NCBI GenBank assembly: GCA_028291515.1
Contig: JAQGHU010000001.1
Location: 1-64,000 of the forward strand
DNA: 64,000 nt
Source of the DNA: Schlesneria sp.
Lineage (GTDB): Bacteria; Planctomycetota; Planctomycetia; Planctomycetales; Planctomycetaceae
Reading direction: 5' to 3'
Both the position numbers and the translations under genes were made by a program. The notes beneath the pieces were generated by a model. That model was not told the DNA's origin. It did not search any database and saw only the letters and a program-made list of their open reading frames with translations. Shown piece by piece: positions 16,972 to 25,899 of this stretch; the stretch's first letter is position 1; the number at the start of each line of letters is the position of its first letter.

Positions 16972-17382
16972 ATGGTGTGGGGTGCGGTGCTGCTGACGTT
17001 GATGGCGGCCATCTACGACCTTCGTACCCGCGAGATTCCCGATTGGATTTCCGCGGCTTTGCTGATGGCCTCCGTTACCGTGCGCCTTGCGAGCATATCA
17101 ACCGGTAGCTGGGTGGGGCTGCTCCTCGGTTTTGCGGTGGGTTCGGCCATCGGGCTGCTTCTGTTCGCCTTGGGGGCGTGGGGAGGTGGCGACGTCAAAC
17201 TGGTCGCGGCGATCGGTGCGGCGTTGGAATTGGAAGGGTTGCTGATAACTTTTTTCTGGATGGCATTGGCCGGAGCTGTATTGGGGCTCGTTTCTGCATC
17301 CAGGCGACAACGTGAATTTGCCTACGGGCCGGCAATTGCCTGCGGAGTGTGGATTTACGCCATCCAGGCTGCATGGCACTGA
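16972..17382 (+). CDS. tadV: prepilin peptidase TadV/CpaA
   Basis: The 136-residue membrane protein has about five helices and the two catalytic aspartates of type IV prepilin peptidases. One follows Ala-Ile-Tyr (Asp16), the other lies in the GGGDVKL motif near residue 68. It lacks the N-terminal methylase domain, as Tad-type enzymes do. It cleaves the Flp and pseudopilin leaders in the inner membrane. It follows flp after the hairpin and precedes the TadE-like gene by 9 bases. Confidence 0.85.
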   Translation: MVWGAVLLTLMAAIYDLRTREIPDWISAALLMASVTVRLASISTGSWVGLLLGFAVGSAIGLLLFALGAWGGGDVKLVAAIGAALELEGLLITFFWMALAGAVLGLVSASRRQREFAYGPAIACGVWIYAIQAAWH

Positions 17383-17391
17383 ACGACACAT

Positions 17392-18267
17392 ATGGCGAGC
17401 CTTCAAGACGGAGGTTTTCTGGGCCAAGGATGGCCTTCTCAACTTCAGAACCGAGTGCTCCTCATGCAACAAGTCGTGGCGATTGCCACTCCACGCGCGT
17501 CAAACCGACGTGGCCAATCGTTGGTTGAGTTCGCTCTCATTGCTCTAGTCTTCTATCTCTTGCTGGCCGCTGTCATTTCCTTTGGCCAGGCCCTATTCGC
17601 AGCACAGCAACTGCAATCCGCAGCGGACCTGCTCGCTCGCGAGTTGTCACGAGCCGCATTGCCATCGCAAACGACAACTGAAGGAGCTTCTGGCAGCCCT
17701 GTCGACGCGACCCTCGAACAGATATTAACTCCCGTCGAACCGACGGTCTCCCCGGATGATCCATTGGACCCCACGAAACCGATTCGAGCTTTTCAACAGA
17801 CCGTCTTCAATCCGACCAATCTCAGATTGTCGATTAGTTTTGATCGGACCAAGCTGCCGTTGGTTAATCAGATGCTGTTGCCATTGATGATAGTCGATCC
17901 AACGGACAGGACGTTTTTGGTATATCCGGGTTACGACTCAACGCTTCCAGGAGGTGGAATTGTTGATTTGACGGGGACCCGTTCAACCGACTTCCTGATC
18001 TCCAATGGCGGGATTGCGAACGTGCTGCTGAATTACAATTACCAATCTGGGGCGATGGCCAGCTATCACCAGAGCCCAGATGGCCCATTCGAGCCAAATC
18101 TTGGAAATCCGGTAATTGCCGAGGTCGATAATCCAGATCAGCCGTACGGACCCTATACCGGATCAAGACAGGAAGGACGGCTTGCTGCGGGTGCGAAAGA
18201 TGTACGGCCATATACCCGCACAATTTCTGCGCAGGCCATTTATCGCCGTGAGATATTCGGCCCTTAA
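17392..18267 (+). CDS. tadE: TadE-like minor pilin
   Basis: The product has the TadE leader NRRGQSLVEFALIALVF, with a cleavable basic leader then Glu at position 5 of the hydrophobic helix, and a periplasmic domain of about 220 residues. The first ATG is at 17392. A second at 17464 would give a shorter leader more typical for pseudopilins (about 266 residues). Neither has a strong ribosome site, so the start is uncertain. It is probably a minor pilin processed by the neighbouring TadV. It is followed by a 117-base gap holding a palindromic operator. Confidence 0.7.
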   Translation: MASLQDGGFLGQGWPSQLQNRVLLMQQVVAIATPRASNRRGQSLVEFALIALVFYLLLAAVISFGQALFAAQQLQSAADLLARELSRAALPSQTTTEGASGSPVDATLEQILTPVEPTVSPDDPLDPTKPIRAFQQTVFNPTNLRLSISFDRTKLPLVNQMLLPLMIVDPTDRTFLVYPGYDSTLPGGGIVDLTGTRSTDFLISNGGIANVLLNYNYQSGAMASYHQSPDGPFEPNLGNPVIAEVDNPDQPYGPYTGSRQEGRLAAGAKDVRPYTRTISAQAIYRREIFGP

Positions 18268-18356
18268 TGGCCGCATTCGTGCTTCGGTTTCTCACGAATG
18301 GCGAAAATCTGCAAATGGTCCTTGCGATCGCCTTTCACTGGCGACAGAATACTTTT

Positions 18357-18373
18357 TTGCATCTGTTATGCAA
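18357..18373. promoter_or_regulatory. exact Fur/Zur-type palindrome before cpaB
   Basis: TTGCATCTGTTATGCAA is an exact 5-7-5 copy of the palindrome in front of the metal operon. It ends only 11 bases before the first cpaB ATG (18385). If translation starts at the second ATG (18415) there is room for a promoter here. It may also act as an internal roadblock. Confidence 0.5.
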
Positions 18374-18384
18374 AAGAGGTTTAG

Positions 18385-19590
18385 ATGTATTTGCCCTGGA
18401 AATCTGGCACTCCCATGCGTCACTCCGTTCGTCCTCGACCGGGTCTGTCCCCGCTGTTCGTCGCGGCTTTGACAACGTTCGGCCTGCTGTTGGTCGGCGG
18501 AGGCATTGTGTTCGGGTTGGTCGCCACCGGCACCATCGATCTTCCTGTGGCCTGGATGCGAAAAAAAGATGCGCCACCTTCACCGGACATGCTGCTGGTG
18601 CCAGTGAGTTCAGGAGTCATTCCCCCCTACACTCGGATCAGCCGCGATCACATCTGGGATGCGAAAATCGGGCAGTTTACGACAGCGCCCGTCCATAAGA
18701 ATTTCGTCACACCCGAGATGTTCACTGGTTTCGATCAATTCAAAGGTCGCGTTCTTCGACGCCAGAAACCGAAAGGATATGCATTTACCGAGTCTGATTT
18801 TCTCCCGAAAGGCTCTCGGGAAGGGATCTCTGGCGGTATCCCTCCAGGAAAGAGAGCCGTTGTGCTGGATGCATCGAAGCTGGCCGGGGTTCATGGACTT
18901 CGCGAGGGAGACCACGTGGATATTCTTGCGAGCCAGCCCCTCGATTTTCAAAAAGGGATGGCTGGACGAAATTCGGCGATGCGCGGACCTCAAGCAGCGC
19001 TTTTGACGGCGCAGAAACAAGCCAGCACCCGCGTGATTGTCCAGAACGGGGTGCTGGTGCAAGGCGTCACCAGTCGGGCCAAGCCGATCACAAGCAGTTC
19101 GCTGACTCAAGGGACTCAAGCACGAACGGTGCCGGTTTTGGAAGTGATTCTGGCGGTAGACCCCGAAGAAGTCGCGCCGCTACACAGCGCAGTGGCGGTT
19201 GATTCACAACTGAATTGTGTGGCCCGCTCAGGACAGGCGGGTCCGGGTACTCTCGCTGAACCCGTCAGTCAGGAGTTACCCTCGCAGGTCACACCGGTGC
19301 AACCGAAAGACAAGGAGAGTCCAGAACTCCGTCGTCAGCGTTCGGCTTCATTTACCACACCCGGCGATAATCCGCTTGATCGAATGACCATGATGGAAGG
19401 TCTGATTGGTAACAAACGTGCTGGCGCGTCTCGGCAGTTGCTCGTTTTTCCTGCTGAGGGCCGAGGACCTGTCGATCTGAATAAGCCACCGACACCTTCA
19501 GACCCCGGCGGTCCGACGACCGAAGCACCGACTAATCCGAAGGTGACGATGAGCGATGCCGCCCGTTCCGAAGAAGGTCGCACCCCATGA
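18385..19590 (+). CDS. cpaB: Flp pilus assembly protein CpaB/RcpC
   Basis: The protein has one N-terminal membrane helix (about residues 23-47). A SAF-type domain follows (PVSSGVIPPYTRISRDHI, then RVLRRQKPKGYAFTESDF), as in CpaB/RcpC. These proteins act at the periplasmic side of Tad secretion, near the secretin. AGAGG precedes the ATG at 18385. The second ATG at 18415 also gives a good basic N-terminus and would leave space for the operator at 18357-18373. The C-terminal 100 residues are Pro/Thr rich and low in complexity. It overlaps the next gene by four bases. Confidence 0.8.
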   Translation: MYLPWKSGTPMRHSVRPRPGLSPLFVAALTTFGLLLVGGGIVFGLVATGTIDLPVAWMRKKDAPPSPDMLLVPVSSGVIPPYTRISRDHIWDAKIGQFTTAPVHKNFVTPEMFTGFDQFKGRVLRRQKPKGYAFTESDFLPKGSREGISGGIPPGKRAVVLDASKLAGVHGLREGDHVDILASQPLDFQKGMAGRNSAMRGPQAALLTAQKQASTRVIVQNGVLVQGVTSRAKPITSSSLTQGTQARTVPVLEVILAVDPEEVAPLHSAVAVDSQLNCVARSGQAGPGTLAEPVSQELPSQVTPVQPKDKESPELRRQRSASFTTPGDNPLDRMTMMEGLIGNKRAGASRQLLVFPAEGRGPVDLNKPPTPSDPGGPTTEAPTNPKVTMSDAARSEEGRTP

Positions 19591-20852
19591 TTCGGCTAGT
19601 CAGTGGCGCTCAACCAGGAGATGGGGTGAAACTACGCCTGATCGTTCGCTCACGGCGCGGCGGGCAATCGCTGGTGTTGTTCGTCATGGTCCTTTTTGGC
19701 TTGCTGGCTCTGGCGGCACTGGTGATTGATCTGGGTGTGGCGCGGGTGTCTCAACGTCAAATGCAAAGCATTGCCGATGCGGCCGCTCTAGCCGCCGCGA
19801 ATACTTACAATTCTCAATTCATTATCACGAATGATGACGTTGCATCGGATCAATCGGCGCGAACCGAAGCACGTGAGTGGGTTTCCAATCACTTTAACAG
19901 TTTAGATTCTTCCTACGGATCTGTGCGGATCATCGATACAATTGCTGGGGCGGATGATGCAATCGCCGCACGACAAAATCTCGAGCGAGACCCCGACGGC
20001 GGTCTATTGAAGGACCAATATGGGCGGATCGATCCCAGCGATCCCAATCAGGGTCTCCAACTCAATTCCGCGAACAATATCCACGGCGATGTCGTTCGGG
20101 GGTATTTTCATGAATCGGCGACTCACGAGGAAGGTGAGACCTATCTTCGCGACGATTTCGTTGGGGATCCATCCGGTTCTGCGTGGCTGATCAGATTGCG
20201 GCGGACTTCGGATCGCGATTCTCTGGCCTCTGAAGCGGGGACCAGCTCCCGTGGTGTCGCGATTCCATTCCTGTTTGGTCGTGGCACGACCATGCAATCT
20301 ACGTCAGATCCCGCCGAACAGAGCAACCCTGAAAACGTGTACGCGCCCAGGAAGCATGGAATCACGGTCCGCGCGACAGCAATCGCTTCGCCGACTTCGG
20401 TGAAGTCGGTCGGTCCGCCGAATGAGACTTATCTCAAGCCGGGTGTGACGCCGTTCGCGGTGGTCTACCCTCCCACAGGTAGTATCACATTCACGAGTCC
20501 CTGCTACCTGCTGAATACTCCCCAGGCCGTCGTAAGCCTAGGAGGCCTTGGGCCTTCACAACTTACGCTTGGCTCTGTTCCCGTAAAGACAGATCAGCAG
20601 TGTTACCTGCCACTGATTGACCCATCCAGCTTGTACGTCGTCTGTTTCCTGTATGTGCAAACGTGGACTTCCATTAACCCGACCACCGTGGAAGTCACTG
20701 TGACACCGGGATACGTCGCTGGGACCAATGCGAGCGCAGCGATTTCCATGAGCTCAATTCCAGACGGTCTTGCGACCCAAGCCCAATCGATTATGGACGT
20801 CCACCATTCCTTTCAAACCGATTCGCTGAAAATCCCGGTCTTGTCGCGGTAA
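19587..20852 (+). CDS. tadG: TadG-like pilus assembly protein
   Basis: The 421-residue product has a pseudopilin-like N-terminus (RRGGQSLVLFVMVLFGLLAL), followed by a conserved RQMQSIADAAALAAA segment typical of TadG-related proteins. A long periplasmic region with Ser/Thr-rich stretches comes next. It overlaps cpaB by four bases (ATGA), so translation is coupled. TadG proteins are anchored at the inner membrane and help fibre assembly. No von Willebrand motif was seen. Confidence 0.7.
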   Translation: MIRLVSGAQPGDGVKLRLIVRSRRGGQSLVLFVMVLFGLLALAALVIDLGVARVSQRQMQSIADAAALAAANTYNSQFIITNDDVASDQSARTEAREWVSNHFNSLDSSYGSVRIIDTIAGADDAIAARQNLERDPDGGLLKDQYGRIDPSDPNQGLQLNSANNIHGDVVRGYFHESATHEEGETYLRDDFVGDPSGSAWLIRLRRTSDRDSLASEAGTSSRGVAIPFLFGRGTTMQSTSDPAEQSNPENVYAPRKHGITVRATAIASPTSVKSVGPPNETYLKPGVTPFAVVYPPTGSITFTSPCYLLNTPQAVVSLGGLGPSQLTLGSVPVKTDQQCYLPLIDPSSLYVVCFLYVQTWTSINPTTVEVTVTPGYVAGTNASAAISMSSIPDGLATQAQSIMDVHHSFQTDSLKIPVLSR

Positions 20853-20878
20853 TTCTACTTGAACCGGGAGTCCTCCAA

Positions 20879-22120
20879 ATGATTTCGGCACAGCAGATAC
20901 TCGTCGTAGAAACCGACGGACGCCTCGCGGGTGAAACCGAGGCAGCATTGCTGGCCATCGCCGGGATGCGCACATCGGTGCAATCCGTCAGTGACCCGCA
21001 CCGGGCCATTGAGGCAGCTCGCAGTCGGCGGCCGCAGTTGGTAGTGCTGGATGCCGCTTTGGGCGAATCCGTACTACGAACACTATTCGAAGAACTGCGA
21101 GCAGTTGCGCCCGAGTCGACAGCAGTCGTTGCCTTCCAGTCTCGCTTGTTCGATGCGGACTCCGAAGGGGGCAGCCAGTTCATGATCGAAGCGCTACGGG
21201 CCGGCGCTAAGGATTTTTTGCGTCGCCCGTTGTCGACCGAGGATTTGCAGCAACTCCTCGGTCGACTCAACGCTTCCCCAATGTCCGTATCGGCAAAGTT
21301 GGGAAAGATCATCCTCTTTGCCAGCAATAAGGGAGGTGTCGGTAAGTCGACACTGGCGGTCAATGTGGCGGCCCGATTGGCACAAAGCCGCCGCGGAAAA
21401 GTGCTTCTGCTGGACTCGTCGCTACAACTTGGTGTTTGTGCCACGATGTTGAACCTCAAACCGAAGGCCACCTTGGCAGATGCAGTCTACGAGCGCCAGC
21501 GCCTAGACGAGATATTATTGACGCAGCTAACGACACCGCATTCCTGCGGGCTGGACCTGTTGGCCTCGCCATCTGACCCGGTTTTGGCAGCCCAAATTGA
21601 TGACGACGGCATTACTCGGGTGCTGCACCTGGCTCGACGGACATATGACTTTGTCATCATCGATTCCTTCCCGGTATTGGATCGGGCGGTGATGGCCATG
21701 CTGGATCTCGCGGATCGTACATATCTCGTGTTTGAAAATGTGGTCCCCACTCTGATCGGCGCGCGCCAGTTCCTCTCATTGCTGAAGGGGCTGCAAATCC
21801 CCCCGGACAAGTTGCGCATTGTTCTCAACCGGTATTCATTGAAAGCAGGCTGTCTACGCGAATCGGCGGTGGCCACCCAGTTGGACCGATCGATCGACCA
21901 GGCAGTGCCATTTGATCACAAGATGCTTCTGGCGGCGAATCTGGGCGTACCTTATGCACTCCGCGCCACTCGTTGGACTCGATTAGGGCGAGCATTGCTG
22001 AACCTGGTGGATGATGTGGCGGAACTGGCGAACGACAAGGCCACACGCAGGGCATCGCGAGCGAACGGTTCGCTGGAGGCGACTTACACTGATTTGGAAA
22101 TCGAGGAGTCGGTGACATGA
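20879..22120 (+). CDS. tadZ: TadZ/CpaE localisation ATPase
   Basis: The 413-residue protein combines an N-terminal atypical receiver domain (about 1-130, with Leu-Val-Val-Leu-Asp-Ala near 55-59) and a MinD/ParA-type ATPase. The deviant Walker A motif KGGVGKST is at 151-158. Later motifs include VLLLDSSLQLG and FVIIDSFPV. TadZ/CpaE sets the cell-pole location of the Tad apparatus. It overlaps the next gene by four bases (ATGA). Confidence 0.85.
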   Translation: MISAQQILVVETDGRLAGETEAALLAIAGMRTSVQSVSDPHRAIEAARSRRPQLVVLDAALGESVLRTLFEELRAVAPESTAVVAFQSRLFDADSEGGSQFMIEALRAGAKDFLRRPLSTEDLQQLLGRLNASPMSVSAKLGKIILFASNKGGVGKSTLAVNVAARLAQSRRGKVLLLDSSLQLGVCATMLNLKPKATLADAVYERQRLDEILLTQLTTPHSCGLDLLASPSDPVLAAQIDDDGITRVLHLARRTYDFVIIDSFPVLDRAVMAMLDLADRTYLVFENVVPTLIGARQFLSLLKGLQIPPDKLRIVLNRYSLKAGCLRESAVATQLDRSIDQAVPFDHKMLLAANLGVPYALRATRWTRLGRALLNLVDDVAELANDKATRRASRANGSLEATYTDLEIEESVT

Positions 22121-23565
22121 CCAGTCTCTCTCGAATTGATGCAGAGCAAGACCCACAGCAATTGCGGGCGCTGTTAGGCAGGCCGACATTTTCGCTTCCG
22201 GCTCAGCAGAACCATGGAGAAGCTACTTCGGCGACTCCGGTTCCCGTGCTGCGCTCCGCTGGAGATCGAAAACCAAACGCCTCCAACGTACGAGTCAACT
22301 ATCAGTCCGTCAAAGCGGATTTGCATCGGCGTTTGCTTGATGAGGTTAACGAGCAAGAACTGTTGGGTGCCTCCGATGACGATCTCGCACAGTTTTCTCG
22401 AAGCTTTGTTGCTCGGGTTCTCGCGGCTGAGGAACTGCCTCTGAATGAAGCCGAACGTGAACGATTGGCGAAAGACCTGACGGAAGAGACGCTCGGCGTC
22501 GGTCCTTTGGCTGGCTTGATGTCCGATCCTGCTGTGACGGATATTTTGGTCAATGGCTTCGACAAGGTCTATGTTGAACGCTTTGGCCAGCTTGAACGAA
22601 CGTCGGTTGAGTTTCGCGATTCGGAACACCTGATCCGTATCATCCAAAGGATCGCAGCGCGGGTTGGTCGCCGCATCGATGAGGGATCTCCCATGGTCGA
22701 TGCGCGTTTAGCTGATGGCAGTCGCATCAATGCGACAATTCCGCCGATCACGCTCGATGGTCCCACACTGTCAATTCGGCGATTCGGTGTCCGGCGCTTG
22801 CGCCGCGACGACTTGCTCAAATTGGGGATGTTCTCGGCGGACATGGCCCAGTTTTTGGCAGCGACAATTCTCGGTCGTCGAAACGTGCTGATCTCCGGGG
22901 GAACCGGATCCGGAAAATCGACTTTCCTTGGCGCGGTGGCAGAAGCCATTCCGGAAAGAGAGCGGATTGTCACGATTGAAGATGCCGCCGAATTGGTGCT
23001 GGATCAGGGCCATGTTGTGCGAATGGAAACCCGTCCGGCGAACATCGAAGGGCGAGGCAAAATCGTTGCTCGCGATCTGCTTGTCAATAGCCTGCGAATG
23101 CGTCCCGATCGAATTATCGTGGGAGAAGTCCGAGGGGCCGAAGCCCTGGACATGTTGCAGGCTATGAACACCGGCCACGATGGCAGTATGACGACAATTC
23201 ACTCCAACAGCCCTAGGGACGCCCTGGCACGATTGGAAACGATGGTCCTCATGGCAGGAGTCGATCTTCCGTCACGGGCGATTCGTGAGCAGATCGTGTC
23301 TGCCATCCAACTCGTCGTGCAGGTTCGGCGTTATGAAGATGGCGTGCGCCGTGTGGAAAGCATTGTGGAAATCACCGGATTGGAAGGACTGATTCCACAA
23401 ACACAAGAGTTGTTTCGTTTTGAACGTCGCGGTCGGAAAGGCAAGATCATTGACGGGCAGTTCGTTGCTACCGGGATTGTCCCGCGATTCGTAGAAGAGC
23501 TGTCGGCTCGCGGTTTGGATATTCCGCTGGAACTCTTTCGGAAACCGCAGGAGTTTGCAGGATGA
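22117..23565 (+). CDS. tadA: TadA/CpaF secretion ATPase
   Basis: The 482-residue ATPase has a Walker [10 protein letters not shown] near 261-269, a preceding [14 protein letters not shown] linker, Asp and His boxes, and a terminal-half [16 protein letters not shown] motif. These are all hallmarks of CpaF/TadA ring ATPases that power pilin extrusion. Its length is normal for the family. It overlaps tadZ and tadB by four bases each, indicating tight co-expression. Confidence 0.92.
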   Translation: MTSLSRIDAEQDPQQLRALLGRPTFSLPAQQNHGEATSATPVPVLRSAGDRKPNASNVRVNYQSVKADLHRRLLDEVNEQELLGASDDDLAQFSRSFVARVLAAEELPLNEAERERLAKDLTEETLGVGPLAGLMSDPAVTDILVNGFDKVYVERFGQLERTSVEFRDSEHLIRIIQRIAARVGRRIDEGSPMVDARLADGSRINATIPPITLDGPTLSIRRFGVRRLRRDDLLKLGMFSADMAQFLAATILGRRNVLISGGTGSGKSTFLGAVAEAIPERERIVTIEDAAELVLDQGHVVRMETRPANIEGRGKIVARDLLVNSLRMRPDRIIVGEVRGAEALDMLQAMNTGHDGSMTTIHSNSPRDALARLETMVLMAGVDLPSRAIREQIVSAIQLVVQVRRYEDGVRRVESIVEITGLEGLIPQTQELFRFERRGRKGKIIDGQFVATGIVPRFVEELSARGLDIPLELFRKPQEFAG

Positions 23566-24419
23566 AAGAGGGGCTTGCGGCCGGTGCCTTTCTCGCGGTG
23601 GCAATCGCACTGCTTAACTGGTGGAAGAATGCTCGCCGACATGGCGAAGCGGAACGGCGATTGGCAGATGAAGTGGAACTTCCCTTCGAAGAGGAAGACA
23701 TTCCACCACAGATTCCAATTTCGCTGCGGCGCTATCGGTGGGTCTCATGGTTAATTGGTTGCCTGGTGTTGTGTGGACTGGCCTTCGGATTGCAACTGGG
23801 AGCGACGCTCGCGATTGCGGCAGCGCTGATAGTGGCATTGCTTGGGGCGGAACTTGAAGCCATGTGGGCCGAGCGAACCATCGCCCTCATAGAGCAACAG
23901 CTTTCGGATGCTATCGACCTGATGTGCAGTACGCTCAAATCCGGTGGAAGTGTGGTTCGTGCATTCGAATCCGCGGTGGCAGAAGCGCGATCGCCGCTAC
24001 GTCCAGAACTAGAAGAAGTGGTAGGACGGATTCGGCTTGGTGATGCACCGCAAAGTGTCATGATGGCTCTGGCGGAGCGTATTCCCCTCGAAGCCTTTCG
24101 GCTTTTCGCAACCGCGTTGGCCGTCCATTGGGAAGTGGGCGGGAGCCTCGCACCCACGCTCGCGACGGTGGGGCGCACGATCCGGGACCGGATCGAGATC
24201 GCCCGGCGAATACGGACGATGTCGTCCCAGTCGCGTGTCTCCATCATTGCCGTGCTCTCCACGTCTTACGCAATCGGCGTCATCATGTGGCGGAACGACC
24301 CAGAACGGATGCACACGTTTCTATCGACGTCGCTGGGCCAGAACGCTGTCGCCTTGGCTGTCGTCTTGCAAGTCGGTGGAATTGTCTGGTCTTCGACCCT
24401 CTCCAAGATCCGTTTCTAA
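23562..24419 (+). CDS. tadB: TadB inner-membrane platform protein
   Basis: The 285-residue protein has several membrane helices and a central T2SSF-like domain (LSDAIDLMCSTLKSGGSVVRAFE and GRIRLGDAPQSVMMALAERIP) typical of TadB, half of the pilus platform. The start overlaps the tadA stop by four bases. It is followed 27 bases on by the TadC gene. Confidence 0.87.
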   Translation: MKEGLAAGAFLAVAIALLNWWKNARRHGEAERRLADEVELPFEEEDIPPQIPISLRRYRWVSWLIGCLVLCGLAFGLQLGATLAIAAALIVALLGAELEAMWAERTIALIEQQLSDAIDLMCSTLKSGGSVVRAFESAVAEARSPLRPELEEVVGRIRLGDAPQSVMMALAERIPLEAFRLFATALAVHWEVGGSLAPTLATVGRTIRDRIEIARRIRTMSSQSRVSIIAVLSTSYAIGVIMWRNDPERMHTFLSTSLGQNAVALAVVLQVGGIVWSSTLSKIRF

Positions 24420-24446
24420 TCGCTTTGGAATACCGTAGGGTCGCCG

Positions 24447-25367
24447 ATGTTTTCTCCCGTAGGGGTCACCGCCTTTCTGCTTATATCAGGAGCCGTCGGC
24501 TTGATGGCGATGGTCTGGCGCTGGAACCAGACGTATTGGACAGTACGAACACGCCTACGTGAAGAGATCGACGGTGATGCCCAGCGGCGCGAGCAGACCG
24601 CTCCTTCCCATGGGCTGACCCGATGGTTATCTCTGGCGGGTTATCGTCGGCCTTATGCGAGCAGAATCTTCCTCCTGCTCACTTGCAGCCTGGCCGGATT
24701 CGGCGGACTGTTGGCTTACTTGCTGACAGCTTCCGGGCTGCTCCGCACAGCCATTGTTGGATTGCGGCTTTTACCAGGTGGCGTTGGCGACATTTTTCTG
24801 CCAGCCGTTTATTTGGCTCCCTGGCTCGTCGCCTGCCTCGTTGCCAGTCTGCCATTTGTCGTGGTCCGGGCAACCCGGCGGAAACTGGTCGAACGAGTGA
24901 ACGAGGACCTGCCAATCACGCTGGAACTGCTGGCAACTCTGAGTGAAGTCGGTTTAGGGTTTGACGCCGCATTGGATCGAGTCATTGGTTCTCAAGACCG
25001 AGATCGACCCTTGGCTCGCGAGTTCCGCGCCTTCCAACTAGAAGTGCTTTCCGGACGGCCAAGGGTGGAATGCCTGCGACGCATGGCTCGACGCATCGAC
25101 GTGACGCCGCTGACAGTCTTTGTCTCAGCATTGGTTCAAGCGGAACAAATCGGGATGGGACTGGCAGGGGTTTTGAGGCAGCAAGCCAATGATCTGCGAG
25201 ACAGGCGCCGGGAGCGTGCGCTGGAATTCGCCATGACGTTACCCGTCAAGCTGATGTTTCCAATGATCATTTGTTTTCTGCCGGGGATTTTCATATTTGC
25301 GATCGGACCGGCGTTCTATCAATTCTTTCAGTTCGCCGAGAATATGTCCCGTACGAAAGGGCTGTAA
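24447..25367 (+). CDS. tadC: TadC inner-membrane platform protein
   Basis: The 306-residue protein has about four membrane helices and a T2SSF domain (NEDLPITLELLATLSEVGLG, then a QAEQIGMGLAGVLRQQAND motif), the usual TadC pattern. It pairs with TadB as the platform on which TadA acts. Its stop overlaps the next start (TAATG). Confidence 0.87.
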   Translation: MFSPVGVTAFLLISGAVGLMAMVWRWNQTYWTVRTRLREEIDGDAQRREQTAPSHGLTRWLSLAGYRRPYASRIFLLLTCSLAGFGGLLAYLLTASGLLRTAIVGLRLLPGGVGDIFLPAVYLAPWLVACLVASLPFVVVRATRRKLVERVNEDLPITLELLATLSEVGLGFDAALDRVIGSQDRDRPLAREFRAFQLEVLSGRPRVECLRRMARRIDVTPLTVFVSALVQAEQIGMGLAGVLRQQANDLRDRRRERALEFAMTLPVKLMFPMIICFLPGIFIFAIGPAFYQFFQFAENMSRTKGL

Positions 25368-25780
25368 TGCACTTTGAATACGAACTGCGGGATATGGACG
25401 TAGGCACGCTCATCGTCCCACACTTAGCGCTCGCGACCGGATACTGGTCTCGGCTGATTGGATTGCAGTTTCGCCGAGAATTAGGAACGACCGAAGGACT
25501 CTTGTTATCACCTTGTCAGTCGATTCATACCTGTTTCCTGCGGTTTGCTCTCGAAGTCGCCTTCCTTGATAAGAGCGGACGCATCATCGGCGTTGTGCCT
25601 GAATTGAAACCGTGGCGAATGGCATTTGCGCCGCGGGGGACATTCGCCGTTCTGGAAATTGCCAGCGGCAGAAGCCTGTTTCGACGGGGGCATCTGCTGT
25701 CATTAGGAAGTTCCTCGAATCGCCGAGGGACGCCTTTTCCAATGTCACTGGCGGGAATGACTGCAAACCATTTGCAGTAA
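25367..25780 (+). CDS. DUF192 protein in the Tad operon
   Basis: The 137-residue product matches DUF192 in its core (SRLIGLQFR, LLLSPCQSIHTCFL and ALEVAFLDKSGRIIGV), with the family's conserved Cys/His positions. DUF192 genes often sit in or beside Tad clusters, but their role is unknown. Most have a signal peptide; none is visible here. The start overlaps the tadC stop by one base. The last codons form an 8-bp perfect inverted repeat (25760-25778). Confidence 0.7.
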   Translation: MHFEYELRDMDVGTLIVPHLALATGYWSRLIGLQFRRELGTTEGLLLSPCQSIHTCFLRFALEVAFLDKSGRIIGVVPELKPWRMAFAPRGTFAVLEIASGRSLFRRGHLLSLGSSSNRRGTPFPMSLAGMTANHLQ

Positions 25781-25899
25781 GCATAATCAATGCAAGCCGA
25801 ATAATCGTTATTCCCGATACAACCGGTAGATTCGTGAGAGTTGCAGCTCCGTTCGCGACAGAAAGTGGGGCCGCACGTTTGCTGAATGTGAGCCGTAAC

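Noticed and set aside
25760-25778. Perfect 8-3-8 inverted repeat ACTGCAAA/TTTGCAGT at the end of the DUF192 gene
   Set aside because: Its half sites face the other way (TGCAA...TTGCA) compared with the proposed operator, and it encodes the last codons of the protein. No promoter was found next to it.
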